A stretch of DNA of 64,000 nt. It comes from Rhodopirellula baltica. Lineage in GTDB: Bacteria; Planctomycetota; Planctomycetia; Pirellulales; Pirellulaceae. A program made the position numbers and the translations under genes. Below are positions 27,065 to 37,779 of this stretch, one piece after another. The stretch lies in assembly GCA_002901265.1 (NCBI GenBank), contig PPHI01000057.1, forward strand, positions 62,001 through 126,000. Direction: 5' to 3'. The notes under the pieces were generated by a model that was not told the origin of the DNA, made no database searches, and was given only the letters and a program-made list of their open reading frames with translations. Every line of letters begins with the position of its first letter. The first letter of the stretch is position 1.

Positions 27065-27479
27065 GGCCTTGATCTCTTACTTTGTCTGCGTGGAGGAGGA
27101 GATGACCGAGCAGCGTCCTGCCTGCTTCCACGCTCGTGATGAAATCGCGTCCTTACCCAAGCCTACCTTACGTTGGTGCGGTTCGTTGGCTTGCCGATCG
27201 CTTCAGAGCGTGCCGTGGTCTCTCGTCACGGGAACGCTATCGACTGGCGAAACCTGACCACATCAGCCGGTTGCGAATTCCACATTGACTTTGCGGGCAC
27301 CGTTTTCCGGCCCTGCCGCGTGTAGCGATCATTCCGACGTCAAAGCCGCCCGATGAGGGCACATCGCTTGCGGCTGGCCAAAACCCTACTTACACTGCTT
27401 GGTTGCTTAAAACCGCATTAACACCGAAACAAATCGGTTTAACCACCCACACCGCCCACCCCCCCTTCGGTTTCTCGAC
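27065..27479. other. Divergent intergenic region, no supported gene
   Basis: About 415 bp between the histidine kinase and the sugar-binding protein genes. It should carry both promoters. Short frames here lack support. Confidence 0.45.
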
Positions 27480-28607
27480 ATGAGCCACTGCCTGAGGTTT
27501 TCCGGCCAACAACCGCTTGGCTTTTTGGCTTTCGCACGGTGCATGGTCTTGGCGTTTTCCGTCGGGATGGCCGCAACCGGTTGCACGATCGAGAAAGTCG
27601 AACCCGAGTCCGAAACTTTAACGGCCCAAGCGAGCAAGACACAGGCGATCAAGAAGGCTGACGGTGAAGACATCAAAGTTGCTTATGTCACCAATGGTAT
27701 CGCATCGTTTTGGGTCATCGCCGAAGCCGGTTGCAAGGCCGCCGCAAAGGACCTGGGAGTCGAATGCACGGTGCGCATGCCGGATGGTGCCGCCGATCAA
27801 ATGCGAACCCTCGAAGAACTGATCGCACTCGGCGTCGATGGGGTTGCGGTCAGTCCGATCGATCCCGGAAACCAAACAGGGATTTTGAATGACGTCGCAG
27901 CGGCGACGAATTTGATCACACAGGACTCCGACGCGCCGGACGCAAACCGACTCGCCTACATCGGGATGAACAATTACGACGCCGGTCGCATGTGCGGCAA
28001 GCTTGTCAAAGAGGCACTGCCCGACGGTGGCGAGGTAATGATCTTCGTCGGGCGACTAGGCCAGCTCAACGCCGACCAGCGAAGGCAAGGTGTGATCGAT
28101 GAGTTGCTCAATCGATCGAACGACTCACAGCGTCCCTTTGATCCGTCCGATGCAGTTCTAAAAGGTGACAAGTACACGATTCTTGACACAAGAACTGACG
28201 ACTTCGACTTTGCCAAAGCGAAGAGCGTTGCGGAAGATGCAATCGTCAAGTATCCGAACATCGGCTGTATGGTTGGTTTATTCGCGTATAACCCGCCAAA
28301 CATCTTGGAAGCCATTAGCGGAGCCGGAAAGCTTGGCGAAATCAAAGTCGTTGGCTTTGACGAAGACGATCACACACTTCAAGCAATCGTAGACGGGAAT
28401 TGCTACGGCACCATCGTGCAAAACCCGTATCAATATGGCTATCAATCGGTAGAGCTTCTGTCGAAACTTGCCGCCGGCGACGAGTCCGCATTACCCGAAG
28501 GCGGCGTTCTCAATATCCCCGCCCGTGCGATTCGCCAAGACAACGCGCAGGCGTTCTGGGACGAATTGAAGTCGTTGACGGGCGAATCGGAGACGTCGGA
28601 CCAGTAG
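27480..28607 (+). CDS. Sugar ABC transporter substrate-binding lipoprotein
   Basis: A 375-residue periplasmic binding protein of the RbsB/Peripla_BP_4 type. The signal sequence ends in a lipobox-like MAATGCTIEK, so it is probably a lipoprotein anchored by Cys. The body has IKVAYVTNGIASFWVIAEAG, LIALGVDGVAVSPIDP and VVGFDEDDHTLQAIVDGN, all typical of ribose/galactose-type binding proteins. It should capture a sugar or related polyol and present it to the permease. It is the first gene of a three-gene importer operon, with a 25-bp gap to the ATPase gene. Confidence 0.9.
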   Translation: MSHCLRFSGQQPLGFLAFARCMVLAFSVGMAATGCTIEKVEPESETLTAQASKTQAIKKADGEDIKVAYVTNGIASFWVIAEAGCKAAAKDLGVECTVRMPDGAADQMRTLEELIALGVDGVAVSPIDPGNQTGILNDVAAATNLITQDSDAPDANRLAYIGMNNYDAGRMCGKLVKEALPDGGEVMIFVGRLGQLNADQRRQGVIDELLNRSNDSQRPFDPSDAVLKGDKYTILDTRTDDFDFAKAKSVAEDAIVKYPNIGCMVGLFAYNPPNILEAISGAGKLGEIKVVGFDEDDHTLQAIVDGNCYGTIVQNPYQYGYQSVELLSKLAAGDESALPEGGVLNIPARAIRQDNAQAFWDELKSLTGESETSDQ

Positions 28608-28632
28608 CCGCCAGCTTTTGATCTAACACAAC

Positions 28633-30195
28633 GTGAACGACACCAACGCACCGACGCGATCATCCGCAGCAGAACAGGCCCCGGCTTTGCTGGAGGTACG
28701 TTCGTTGTGTAAGCGTTTCCCCGGAGTCCGCGCCCTACACCAAGTCAACTTGACGGTGCGACGTGGTGAAGTGCTCGCGATCGTTGGCGAAAACGGTGCC
28801 GGAAAGAGCACGCTGATGAAAATTCTTGCCGGTGTTCAATCGGCGGACGAAGGTGAGCTGCTGATCGATGGCAAACCGGCCAAGCTCAATGGTGTTGCTG
28901 ACGCGATCGATCATGGCATCGCGTTGATTCACCAAGAATTGAACCTCGCGACCAATTTGACCGTCGCAGCCAACATTTTTTTGGGCCGTGAACCGACTCG
29001 CTTCGGGCTGATTCATCGCTCAAGAATCCACCAGCTTGCTCAGCAGCACCTTGATGCGGTCGGCCTGGATGTCTCGCCGCAATCGCTGCTCAGTGAACTA
29101 TCGATCGGCAAGCAACAAATGGTTGAAATTGCCAAAGCGTTGTCGATTGACGCACGCGTGCTGATTATGGACGAGCCGACCAGTAGTCTGTCACAACGCG
29201 AAACCGAATCACTTTTTGAAGTCGTTGAATCGTTGCGTGACCGCGGCGTCAGCGTGATCTACATCTCACACCGACTCGCGGAAGTCGAACGGTTAGCCGA
29301 CCGTGTCGTCGTCATGCGTGATGGTGAGAACGCGGGCACACTCGAAAAAGATCAAATTTCCCACGACGCGATGGTTTGCCGGATGGTCGGGCGTGACGTA
29401 TCGCGTTTCTATAACCGAACCGTTCGGAATGAGGTGAGTGATCGGCCCGCGGTCTTATCAGTCAAAGACTTTGTCGTTCCCGAGCATCCCCAACAGAAGA
29501 TTAGCTTCGACATTCGTCCGGGCGAAATCGTTGGCATTGCTGGGCTAGTTGGCGCCGGACGCAGCGAATTGTTGCGGTGCCTGTTCGGCGTTACGGAGTC
29601 ACTCGGTGGTCGGATATTTATCGAAAACCGACCAGTGCGGATTCACTCTCCCAGTGATGCGATTCGCCATGGGCTTGGTTTGGTCCCTGAGGACCGCAAG
29701 ACCCAGGGCTTGGTGATCGACTTCGGCGTCAAACGCAATGTGTCCTTGGCCAGCGTCAAAGATAACTCTCGCATGGGCACATGGATCGACTTTGCGAAAG
29801 AAGCATCCGACACTGATCATGCGATCGATCGCCTGGCAATCAAAACACCTTCGGCCGATCAGGTTGTACGCTACTTGTCCGGCGGCAATCAACAGAAGGT
29901 CGTTCTAGGCAAATGGCTAGCGATGCGTCCCAAGGTTTTGATGCTGGACGAACCGACCCGCGGCATCGACATTGGTGCCAAAGAAGAAATCTATCGCCTC
30001 ATGGAATCGCTAGCCGCCGATGGCTTGGCGGTATTGTTTGTTAGCAGCGAAATGGAAGAAGTGATCTCGCTGAGCGACCGTACGTTAGTCATGCACGAAG
30101 GCCGATTGACCGGCGAACTTGTAGGCGACGACATCAACGAAGAACGCATCATGAATTTAGCAACGGGAATCTGCGCCGGAGAGTGTGATGAATAA
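28633..30195 (+). CDS. Sugar ABC transporter ATPase, RbsA-type double NBD
   Basis: A 520-residue tandem ATPase. The first domain has Walker [17 protein letters not shown], a signature [15 protein letters not shown] and Walker [11 protein letters not shown]. The second has the usual degenerate Walker [17 protein letters not shown], signature [16 protein letters not shown] and Walker [13 protein letters not shown]. This is the standard layout for monosaccharide importers (RbsA, MglA, XylG). It starts with GTG at 28633 and overlaps the permease start by 8 bases. It energises uptake of the sugar caught by the neighbouring binding protein. Confidence 0.95.
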   Translation: MNDTNAPTRSSAAEQAPALLEVRSLCKRFPGVRALHQVNLTVRRGEVLAIVGENGAGKSTLMKILAGVQSADEGELLIDGKPAKLNGVADAIDHGIALIHQELNLATNLTVAANIFLGREPTRFGLIHRSRIHQLAQQHLDAVGLDVSPQSLLSELSIGKQQMVEIAKALSIDARVLIMDEPTSSLSQRETESLFEVVESLRDRGVSVIYISHRLAEVERLADRVVVMRDGENAGTLEKDQISHDAMVCRMVGRDVSRFYNRTVRNEVSDRPAVLSVKDFVVPEHPQQKISFDIRPGEIVGIAGLVGAGRSELLRCLFGVTESLGGRIFIENRPVRIHSPSDAIRHGLGLVPEDRKTQGLVIDFGVKRNVSLASVKDNSRMGTWIDFAKEASDTDHAIDRLAIKTPSADQVVRYLSGGNQQKVVLGKWLAMRPKVLMLDEPTRGIDIGAKEEIYRLMESLAADGLAVLFVSSEMEEVISLSDRTLVMHEGRLTGELVGDDINEERIMNLATGICAGECDE

Positions 30196-31855
30196 GGTAC
30201 TTGGAATCTTCGGCCTGCTGATCTTCGTTTGCCTCTTTACGACGATCTTGAACGACAGCTTTGTCGGTCAGGGAAATCTGAACAACATCACACGCTGGAG
30301 TGCGTTGTTCGGCATCCTTTCGATCGGCGTCTCGTTTGTGATCATCACCGGAGGTATCGATTTGTCGATCGGATCGGTCGTCGGCTTGGTCGCCTGTTTG
30401 CTTCCCATGCTGGTCGTCGATCGAGGCTATTCGCCACTCGCATCGATTGCGATCGTGCTTGCTTGTTCCGCGGGGATTGGCCTTTTGCACGGGCTGCTGA
30501 TCACCAAGTTAGATCTGCAGCCATTCGTTGTCACGCTGTGTGGACTGCTATTTTATCGCGGGTTTGCGCGCTGGCTGACCGATGACCAGACATTGGGTTT
30601 TGGGCAAAGCTACGACAACGGCCTGCGTTTATTGGCGACGGGAAAACCGGCCAGTTGGGCCACGATGATGGCGATCGGTGGCTTGGGAATGACGATCGTT
30701 GGACTTTGGCGTGCTTATCGGATGCCGCTTCGCAAGTTGGACAATCCGCTCGCACAACAACTTTTGCGTTGGTCGTTGCCGGCCGTAGGATTATTCGTCG
30801 CTGTCGTTGGCAGTTCACGTTTTTGGTTTGGCTGGACGACTGCACCAGGACCGGTGCTGCTACCGTTGGGGGAATATCAAGTTCGCGGGATGCTTGTTCT
30901 GGCGGCGGAAGGCGGCGCCGAGTTGCCCGCGCTGATCATGCGATATGCCGCCACAGTGATGTTCGTCCCGGCATTGATCGTTTTTGTCGTTTCAGCGTTC
31001 AAACATCACGCGAAGAAAGTAACGCTTCCGCTGTCAGCCGTCGCGTTGACAATGGCATTGCTGCTGGCCAGCTTGTTTTACCTCGTACCGATTTTCCGTG
31101 AAGCCGCGCCTTCGGATACATGGCGTGTGAATTCGATGCTTGTTTCCGGAAGTACGCTTCGAACGGCAATGATGCTGATCGAATTTGTCATCGTCGCGTT
31201 GGCGATGGGCTCAATCGGATGGTTGATTCAAGCGGGCAGTGCAGCGAGCCCGATCAGCAAGGCGATTGCGTTTCCGATGATCATCTTGGGCGTCCTGTCG
31301 CTGATTGGGCAAACGGATATGGCAACGACGATGGTACCGACGCCAATGTTGCTGATGATCGGACTGGCCGTCGTCGCCAGTGTGTTTCTGAATCGAACGG
31401 TCTACGGTCGATACTTGCTCGCGTTGGGCAGCAACGAAGAAGCCGCGCGGTACAGCGGGATCAAAACCGAACGAATGGTCTTGCTCGCATACGTCCTTTG
31501 CTCACTTGCCGCCGGACTAGGCGGAATCCTTTTCGCACTCGACATCAATTCGGTGCAGCCTTCCGGGTTCGGAAATTTTTACGAGCTATACGCAATCGCC
31601 GCGGCGGTCCTTGGCGGTTGCAGCTTACGTGGCGGCGAAGGAAACATCCTGGGCGTCGTCATCGGTGCGGCAGTCATGCGAGTGCTCTACAACGCGATCA
31701 ACATTTTGGGAATCAGCACCAAACTGGAATTCGCCATCATCGGTTTGGTGATTCTTGCGGGCGTGATTGTCGACGTGCTGGTCAAACGCATGATTGCAAA
31801 GCGCGCGTTAGCCGCGTCGCAGAACAACGGGGCCCTTTCCACAACCGCTGCCTGA
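30188..31855 (+). CDS. Sugar ABC transporter permease, enlarged RbsC-type
   Basis: A 555-residue permease of the BPD_transp_2 family, starting at the ATG at 30188 that overlaps the ATPase stop. The N-terminal third ([26 protein letters not shown] in split form) and the C-terminal third ([35 protein letters not shown]) are typical RbsC. Ordinary RbsC proteins have about 320 residues; here roughly 200 residues of additional hydrophobic sequence (about residues 150-370) are inserted in the middle, adding several transmembrane helices. Whether this insert modifies transport or was a fused membrane protein is not known. It closes the operon and is convergent with the thioesterase gene. Confidence 0.85.
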   Translation: MNKVLGIFGLLIFVCLFTTILNDSFVGQGNLNNITRWSALFGILSIGVSFVIITGGIDLSIGSVVGLVACLLPMLVVDRGYSPLASIAIVLACSAGIGLLHGLLITKLDLQPFVVTLCGLLFYRGFARWLTDDQTLGFGQSYDNGLRLLATGKPASWATMMAIGGLGMTIVGLWRAYRMPLRKLDNPLAQQLLRWSLPAVGLFVAVVGSSRFWFGWTTAPGPVLLPLGEYQVRGMLVLAAEGGAELPALIMRYAATVMFVPALIVFVVSAFKHHAKKVTLPLSAVALTMALLLASLFYLVPIFREAAPSDTWRVNSMLVSGSTLRTAMMLIEFVIVALAMGSIGWLIQAGSAASPISKAIAFPMIILGVLSLIGQTDMATTMVPTPMLLMIGLAVVASVFLNRTVYGRYLLALGSNEEAARYSGIKTERMVLLAYVLCSLAAGLGGILFALDINSVQPSGFGNFYELYAIAAAVLGGCSLRGGEGNILGVVIGAAVMRVLYNAINILGISTKLEFAIIGLVILAGVIVDVLVKRMIAKRALAASQNNGALSTTAA

Positions 31856-31884
31856 GATCCGAGTTTCGATCGACGCTCCCGCCA

Positions 31885-32292
31885 CTAGGACTTGGGGTGC
31901 TCGCTGTCGTATTGGTCACGCAAGCTTTGTGGTACTCGCTGTACCTGACCGTTGCGGTCGATCACTGCCAGCGTGACTTCGGAGCTCACTAATTTCTCCC
32001 CATCGCGAGACACGACATACTCGTGCACGATCTTTCCGGCGGTCACTTTCGCGATCGTGGTTTGGATTTCCAACCAGTCGTCGTATTTGGCCGGCCGGTG
32101 GTAGCGGCAGTTTACATTGACAACGACCACAAGCAGGCCCTCGTCTTCCATGTCGCGATAGCGCCCGCCACTGGCACGAAGCAGTTCCGTTCGCCCGATT
32201 TCGAAGTACTGCAAATAGACGCTATGGTGCACGAACCCCATTGGGTCGCATTCGTCGTAACGGACGCGATGGTTAATTCTGTGTTCCAACAT
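31885..32292 (-). CDS. YbgC-like acyl-CoA thioesterase
   Basis: A hot-dog-fold thioesterase of about 135 residues. The N-terminus VRYDECDPMGFVHHSVYLQYFE has the YbgC/4HBT catalytic pattern (Asp in YxECDxMGxVHH, then Y-x-x-Y-F-E). The body (RYHRPAKYDDWLEIQT) also fits. It would hydrolyse short or medium acyl-CoA or acyl thioesters in the cytoplasm. I chose ATG 32292; the longer frame to 32334 adds a Ser-rich leader that overlaps the region ahead of the divergent gene. No Tol-Pal genes lie nearby, where ybgC usually sits. Confidence 0.85.
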   Translation of the reverse strand: MLEHRINHRVRYDECDPMGFVHHSVYLQYFEIGRTELLRASGGRYRDMEDEGLLVVVVNVNCRYHRPAKYDDWLEIQTTIAKVTAGKIVHEYVVSRDGEKLVSSEVTLAVIDRNGQVQRVPQSLRDQYDSEHPKS

Positions 32293-32390
32293 GGGGGATC
32301 GCTTTCGGTGAGAAACGCTTGAAGAAATCGGCATTCGGCAACAATGTAGATGTCAACTGTTTTGCGACAAGGCGAAACGCGGTTACTGAG

Positions 32391-33452
32391 ATGCGTTTCG
32401 ATTTCCGCGTCGCCGAGATTCCTAGCCGGGACAATACCTTGAACGAAAGCTCCCCGAACACCGCGCGAAGCCCCCAGCTCGATCCCCCGAAGTGGGCGCA
32501 CCATGTGCTGCTCGCCGCCGCGATCTACAACCTCATCTGGGGAGCCTGGGTGGTGATGCGTCCGAGCGATTTTTTCAACTTGGCACATCTAGAACTGCCA
32601 CGTTACCCCGAGATTTGGCAATGCGTCGGAATGGTCGTCGGCGTCTACGGTATCGGGTATGCGATAGCGGCAAAAAACCCGGCACGGCACTGGCCGATCG
32701 TGTTGGTAGGGTTTCTCGGAAAAACCTTCGGCCCGATCGGGATCGCGTGGAACTTGGCGACCGGCTCGCTGTCAATGGAATGGGTTTGGTTAACGATCTT
32801 CAACGACCTGATCTGGTTGTTCCCGTTTGCCGCGATCTTGTTTTTCGCATTCGATGTTGCAAACCGACCCCATGCGTCGCCGACTGGCGAAACACTGGAC
32901 GCCGCGCTTTTGCGATTCGCGAGCCAACGTGGCGAAACGTTGCGAACACTTTCCAGTCAAGGCGAAGTGCTGGTCGTTTTCTTACGTCATTTCGGATGCA
33001 CGTTTTGTCGAGAAGCACTCGATGATCTTCGGCAACAACGGGCCGAACTTGAACGCCAAGGTATCACGTTGGTGCTAGTTCACATGGGTGACAATACCGA
33101 ACAGGCAACGTTCTTTGACCGTTACGGACTGGACGACGTACACCGAATCAGTGACCCCAGCTGCCATTTGTATCAAGCGTTTGGCTTGCAACGCGGTGGC
33201 CCCAGCCAACTATTTCCACCTGGCGTCTGGTGGCGAGGCTTTCAAGCGGCGATTGTCAATCGACACGGCTTCGGCAACTTAATCGGCGACGGATTCCAAA
33301 TGCCTGGCACATTCCTACTAAAAGACGGCCGAATCGTAAAAGCTTATCGGCATAAAACGTCTGGCTCGCGCCCCAACTATTGTGACATTGCAATCACACC
33401 ACTGAACACAAACACCGCTAACCTGGAGTCTCACCCCTCTCCCAGTTGCTGA
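32391..33452 (+). CDS. Membrane domain fused to peroxiredoxin-like AhpC/TSA_2 domain
   Basis: A 353-residue protein with two parts. Residues about 35-160 hold four hydrophobic segments (HHVLLAAAIYNLIWGAWVVM and three more), faintly DoxX-like. Residues about 185-340 form a thioredoxin-fold domain of the AhpC-TSA_2 (PRXL2/SelU-like) type, with the redox motif FGCTFCREAL (CxxC), the loop MGDNTEQATFFDRYGL and the end MPGTFLLKDGRIVKAYRH. It may couple a membrane-bound quinone or lipid pool to thiol redox, which is inference. I took ATG 32391; an upstream frame from 32319 lacks a feature. It is divergent from the thioesterase, 98 bp away. Confidence 0.7.
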   Translation: MRFDFRVAEIPSRDNTLNESSPNTARSPQLDPPKWAHHVLLAAAIYNLIWGAWVVMRPSDFFNLAHLELPRYPEIWQCVGMVVGVYGIGYAIAAKNPARHWPIVLVGFLGKTFGPIGIAWNLATGSLSMEWVWLTIFNDLIWLFPFAAILFFAFDVANRPHASPTGETLDAALLRFASQRGETLRTLSSQGEVLVVFLRHFGCTFCREALDDLRQQRAELERQGITLVLVHMGDNTEQATFFDRYGLDDVHRISDPSCHLYQAFGLQRGGPSQLFPPGVWWRGFQAAIVNRHGFGNLIGDGFQMPGTFLLKDGRIVKAYRHKTSGSRPNYCDIAITPLNTNTANLESHPSPSC

Positions 33453-33637
33453 ATTCACTCACATTGCCAATTCGATGTTTGTCAGCTGGGCTCAACTTTT
33501 TTATGCTATGGCGTCTGCGATGCCTTATGGGGCACGTTTCGTGGCAACGACGACCAATGAAATGTGTTCCAATGGTGCCGGATCACCTACCCCACCTGGA
33601 ACACACCCAGGCCCATCCTCACCCCGCCTTGAATCTG

Positions 33638-36286
33638 ATGAACTCGATCGATCGAATTCAGTTTTGTAAGGTCTCTCGGCTGCCACACCGCGCCACGCAC
33701 CACCGTGACCGGATCGTGAATCGAACGAACGAACGACTCGCAATCGCGATCGCTTTGTCGTTGATCGTTTCGATCATGCCGCAGGCAATCCTTCGTGGTG
33801 GAGAACTGCCGTCGATCGAATCGGATCCTGTTGCAGCTTATGAATCGGACATCGTGCCGATCTTGCAGCAGTACTGTTATGACTGCCACGGTTACGGTGA
33901 GCGTGAAGGCAATTTCGTTCTCGACCAGTTCTCCTCTGGCCAAGAGGCTAACGCGGATCCGATCTTTTGGTGGCGCGTCCTGAAAAACCTTCGCGCCGGT
34001 GTCATGCCACCGGTCGATTCGCCGAAGCTAAAACCTGAAGAGATGGCCCGGATCACACGTTGGGTGAAGCTTGGACCATTTCACATCGATCCGGAAAATC
34101 CAGATCCCGGGCCGATTGCCGTGCGCCGCATGAACCGACAAGAATACGGCAACACCGTACGATCGCTGATGGGTGTCGACTTTGACGAGAAGCTGCTGTT
34201 CCCGCCTGACGACTCGGGGCACGGCTTTGACAATGTTGCTGACGCGTTAATGGTTTCGCCTCTGCTGCTGGACAAGTACCTGCAAGCGGCTGAGATGATT
34301 ACCGACCGTGCCGTCCCCAGCGTGACCAAGATCATCCCACGTCTGGACTTCCGCGGCGACGATTTCAAATCCACAAGCCCGGACTCCGACCGCACGGGTC
34401 GATCGATCGACGGCAAGAAAACGACGACGGTCGAACGAGCGTTTAAGCTCGATGCGGACGGACAATACAACGTGACGATTGGGACCAAACAACACGGTTC
34501 CTTCGAGTTCGATCCGGCACGCTATCACGTCACCTGCAAAATCGATGGGGAGGTTGCTTTCGAGTCCGAGTTGGGCTGGGACGAAAACAAGCTGACAGAG
34601 TTCACCTCGGTGAAAGGGTGGCCCGCCGGCGAACACAGGATCTCGTTCCACGTGACCCCAGTCGTTCAAGAAAACGACGAGGACGAAGATCTCGATGACG
34701 ACGGCGGAACGCACGTCCATTTCGAAGTGTACCGAGTGTCCGTGGAAGGACCGCTGGAAACAAACGACCTCGTCCACCCACGCAACTACGAACGGTTCTT
34801 TACCCGCGACGCGCCGCCAGAAAGTCCCGAAGAGCGTCGCGACTATGCGGCCGAGATTCTGCAGCGTTTTGCCACCCGCGCCTTTCGGGGCAAAGTAGAT
34901 TCGGTCACGGTGGGTCGTTTGGTGGACATCGCGGAATCTGTCTACACACAACCCAACGAAACCTTTGAATCCGGTGTCGGTCGAGCAATCGTCGCTATTC
35001 TGGCATCCCCAAAATTCTTGTTCCGAATCGAATCAGCAGAAGCGACCGATCCCCACCAACGCTTCGCCCCCGTCGACGAACTCTCCTTGGCCTCACGTCT
35101 GTCTTACTTCTTGTGGTCATCAATGCCAGACGATGAGCTCGTTGGTCTCGCCGAGCAAGGCAAGCTGCGTGAGAACCTGCCACAGCAAGTCGATCGGATG
35201 CTTGCCGACAAGCGTGCCGATGCGTTCATCGCGAACTTCGTCGGACAGTGGCTGCGGACACGAGACGTCGTCAACGCCAACGTCGATCCGAATGTGATCT
35301 TGGGTTACGCCGACGAGCTTGAGGAACTACGTGAATGGTTCAAAACCTTGCCGCGCGGGTTCTTCCGCCGACGAGGCGAAATGCCAGCTGAAGACCAAGC
35401 AAAACTCGATCGCTTCCGTGAAATCCGTCGTATTGTCGATCGTGTCGATGATGATCTGAAACGCTCCATCCGCCGCGAAACCGATGAGTTCGTCGAATAC
35501 GTCATGCGGAACGACGTTAGCCTGCTGGACCTGCTCGATTGCAACTACACGTTCTTGGACGCACAGCTTGCCGAGCACTACGGGATCGAAGGCATCAAAG
35601 GCGAAAAGATGCGTCGGGTCGAACTACCTGAAGGCAGCCCACGTGGTGGTCTGTTGACGCAAGCTTCAATGCTGATGGTGACATCGAATCCAACCCGTAC
35701 GTCACCGGTCAAACGTGGTTTGTTCATCCTGGACAATATCTTGGGCACCCCGGCGCCGCCGGCTCCTGGTGTAGTACCAGAACTGGAAGAATCAGCCGAT
35801 CGATTCGGTGATCGTGAACCGACGCTGCGAGAACTGCTTGCGGTTCACCGCGAAGACGCCTTGTGCGCGTCCTGCCATGCACGGATGGATCCGCTCGGCC
35901 TAGCACTCGAAAACTTCGACGCACTCGGTATGTGGCGTGAAACCGATAACGGTTCTCCGATCGAACCCCAAGGGGAATTGGTCACCGGCGAAACGTTCAA
36001 CGACGTTCGCGAATTGAAGAAACTGTTGCGTGAAAACCATGCCGACGACTTCTACCGTTGCGTCACGGAAAAACTGTTGGTGTTCGCGATCGGACGTGGC
36101 ATGGAATACTCCGACGAACACACCGTCGACATCATCGTCGACAAATTGCGGGCAAACGATGGCAAGTTCAGCGTGTTGGTCAAAGCGGTGATCGACTCGG
36201 CACCGTTCCAAATGCAACGCGTGACCAATGTCGACCATCAGGCGAATCAGGCGAGCGACATTCACAGGGGGGGAGAGGGACAATGA
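33638..36286 (+). CDS. PSCyt1/DUF1587-DUF1595-DUF1592-DUF1588-DUF1585 protein
   Basis: About 882 residues. After a signal peptide (LAIAIALSLIVSIMPQA, so GTG 33716 is an alternative start) comes a PSCyt1-type cytochrome domain with the haem motif CYDCH and the downstream MPPVDSP. Then follow DUF1587 (NRQEYGNTVRSLMGVDF), a beta-sandwich region, DUF1595 (FATRAFRGKVDS), DUF1592 (LASRLSYFLWSSMPDDEL), DUF1588 (SPRGGLLTQASMLMVTSN and TRTSPVKRGLFILDNILG), a second CxxCH (CASCH) and DUF1585 at the end (LLVFAIGRGMEYSDEHT). This domain order is a planctomycete/Lentisphaerae hallmark; function is not established, though covalent haem suggests an envelope redox role. The stop overlaps the next gene by 4 bp. 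Confidence 0.9.
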   Translation: MNSIDRIQFCKVSRLPHRATHHRDRIVNRTNERLAIAIALSLIVSIMPQAILRGGELPSIESDPVAAYESDIVPILQQYCYDCHGYGEREGNFVLDQFSSGQEANADPIFWWRVLKNLRAGVMPPVDSPKLKPEEMARITRWVKLGPFHIDPENPDPGPIAVRRMNRQEYGNTVRSLMGVDFDEKLLFPPDDSGHGFDNVADALMVSPLLLDKYLQAAEMITDRAVPSVTKIIPRLDFRGDDFKSTSPDSDRTGRSIDGKKTTTVERAFKLDADGQYNVTIGTKQHGSFEFDPARYHVTCKIDGEVAFESELGWDENKLTEFTSVKGWPAGEHRISFHVTPVVQENDEDEDLDDDGGTHVHFEVYRVSVEGPLETNDLVHPRNYERFFTRDAPPESPEERRDYAAEILQRFATRAFRGKVDSVTVGRLVDIAESVYTQPNETFESGVGRAIVAILASPKFLFRIESAEATDPHQRFAPVDELSLASRLSYFLWSSMPDDELVGLAEQGKLRENLPQQVDRMLADKRADAFIANFVGQWLRTRDVVNANVDPNVILGYADELEELREWFKTLPRGFFRRRGEMPAEDQAKLDRFREIRRIVDRVDDDLKRSIRRETDEFVEYVMRNDVSLLDLLDCNYTFLDAQLAEHYGIEGIKGEKMRRVELPEGSPRGGLLTQASMLMVTSNPTRTSPVKRGLFILDNILGTPAPPAPGVVPELEESADRFGDREPTLRELLAVHREDALCASCHARMDPLGLALENFDALGMWRETDNGSPIEPQGELVTGETFNDVRELKKLLRENHADDFYRCVTEKLLVFAIGRGMEYSDEHTVDIIVDKLRANDGKFSVLVKAVIDSAPFQMQRVTNVDHQANQASDIHRGGEGQ

Positions 36287-37647
36287 GTAACGGACAAAAG
36301 CGATCTTTAAGTCGACGTGGTTTCTTGCGTGGCAGTGGATTGACACTCGCCCTGCCAGCGATGGCTTCGCTGCGTGGCCGCGCGGTCGCCGCAGAAACGG
36401 CGGCACAGTCAGCGACCGCGGTCACCTCCACCGGCGCGCCGCTGCGGATGGCGTTCATGTCGATCCCCAACGGCGTGCAACAAGAAAACTGGTTCCCGTC
36501 CGACGACAACGAACTGAACGAGACGATGAAGCCGCTCAATCGCTTGAAATCGGATCTGCAAGTGATCAGCGGACTTGACCACATCAATGCGACACCGGGG
36601 CCGGATGGCGCCGGCGACCATGCCCGCGCCAACGCGACCTTCCTGACCGGATTGCGTGCTCGTAAAACGGCTGGCAGCGATATCGAATGTGGTATCTCGG
36701 TCGACCAAGTCGCCGCCCAGAGCATCGGCTCAATCACACGCATGCCTTCGCTGGAACTGACGTCCGACTTGATCCGCAACTCCGGCAGTTGCGATTCCGG
36801 CTATGCATGTGCTTACCAGTACAACTTGGCTTGGAGTTCGCCTTCCACGCCGGTCACGCCCGAAGCCAATCCACGTTTGGTTTTTGAGCGGCTGTTTGGC
36901 TCGGGTTCACGCGGGGATCGCAAAAAGAATTACGAAGCTCGCCTAGCCACCAAGAAGAGCGTCCTGGATTTTGTGCTCGAAGAAGGCCGCGATGTCAAGC
37001 GTCAACTCGCCGCCGCAGACAGCCGCAAATTTGACGAATACTTTTCGGTCGTCCGCGACATGGAACGACGCATCGAAGCCGCCGAACAATTCAAGGATCC
37101 ACCGGAAACCGACGAAGACGCACCGGCCGGGATTCCACGCGACTTCGGCGACTACATGACGCTGATGTACGACATGCTGCACTTGGCATTTCAGACGGAT
37201 TCGACGCGCGTCGCAACGCTGCTCTTGGCATACGACGGCAGCAATCGCACGTTCCCACAATTGGGCATTCCTGAAGGCCACCACTGGCTGACACACAGCC
37301 AACGTGACGAGGCGCTTGCACAAAAGGTCGCTCGCATCGACCAGTTCTACATCGAACACTTTGCCCGGTTCCTGGAGAAGATGCGACAGACCGAAGATGT
37401 CGATGGCAACAGCTTGCTGCACAATTCGATGATCGTCTACGGGGGTGCAATCGCAGACGGCAATCGACACACCCACGAAAACTTGCCGGTGATTTTGGCT
37501 GGACAAGCCGGAGGCCAGATCGAAACCGGCCGCTACTACCAAGCCGAAAAACAGCCGATGAGCAACCTCTACGTCAGCATGTTGAACCTGATGGGCATCC
37601 CAGTTGACGAATTCGGCGACTCCAACGGCAAACTTTCATTGTCGTAG
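36283..37647 (+). CDS. DUF1552 protein with Tat-type leader
   Basis: A 454-residue exported protein. The N-terminus has a twin-arginine motif (SRRGFLRGSGLTLALPAMASL). The rest matches DUF1552: MAFMSIPNGVQQENWFP, SGLDHINATPGPDGAGDHARA, and the C-terminal SMIVYGGAIADGNRHTHENLP. DUF1552 and DUF1592 genes are nearly always paired, as here with an ATGA overlap (36283-36286). The GxxH and D-H residues resemble phosphatase or hydrolase sites in the DUF1501/sulfatase-like fold, but activity is unproven. I chose ATG 36283, preceded by a purine-rich GGGGGGAGAGGGA; the longer frame beginning at 36058 is a shadow. A strong terminator follows. Confidence 0.9.
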   Translation: MSNGQKRSLSRRGFLRGSGLTLALPAMASLRGRAVAAETAAQSATAVTSTGAPLRMAFMSIPNGVQQENWFPSDDNELNETMKPLNRLKSDLQVISGLDHINATPGPDGAGDHARANATFLTGLRARKTAGSDIECGISVDQVAAQSIGSITRMPSLELTSDLIRNSGSCDSGYACAYQYNLAWSSPSTPVTPEANPRLVFERLFGSGSRGDRKKNYEARLATKKSVLDFVLEEGRDVKRQLAAADSRKFDEYFSVVRDMERRIEAAEQFKDPPETDEDAPAGIPRDFGDYMTLMYDMLHLAFQTDSTRVATLLLAYDGSNRTFPQLGIPEGHHWLTHSQRDEALAQKVARIDQFYIEHFARFLEKMRQTEDVDGNSLLHNSMIVYGGAIADGNRHTHENLPVILAGQAGGQIETGRYYQAEKQPMSNLYVSMLNLMGIPVDEFGDSNGKLSLS

Positions 37648-37669
37648 TCTGCTAAACTGATAACGGATG

Positions 37670-37700
37670 ACGCCGGGCGTTGATCAACGCCCGGCGTTTT
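37670..37700 (+). terminator. Perfect-palindrome terminator after DUF1552 gene
   Basis: Bases 37670-37697 form an exact 28-base palindrome (12-bp GC-rich stem, GATC loop), followed by four T residues. It separates the first DUF1592/DUF1552 pair from the second. Confidence 0.85.
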
Positions 37701-37779
37701 CTGTTGCCGCTTGCACTCCGCGTGCCGGCCGCGCCACCCCGCCTCCACCGCAACGCCCTCCCTCCTGCGGACCCAGCCG

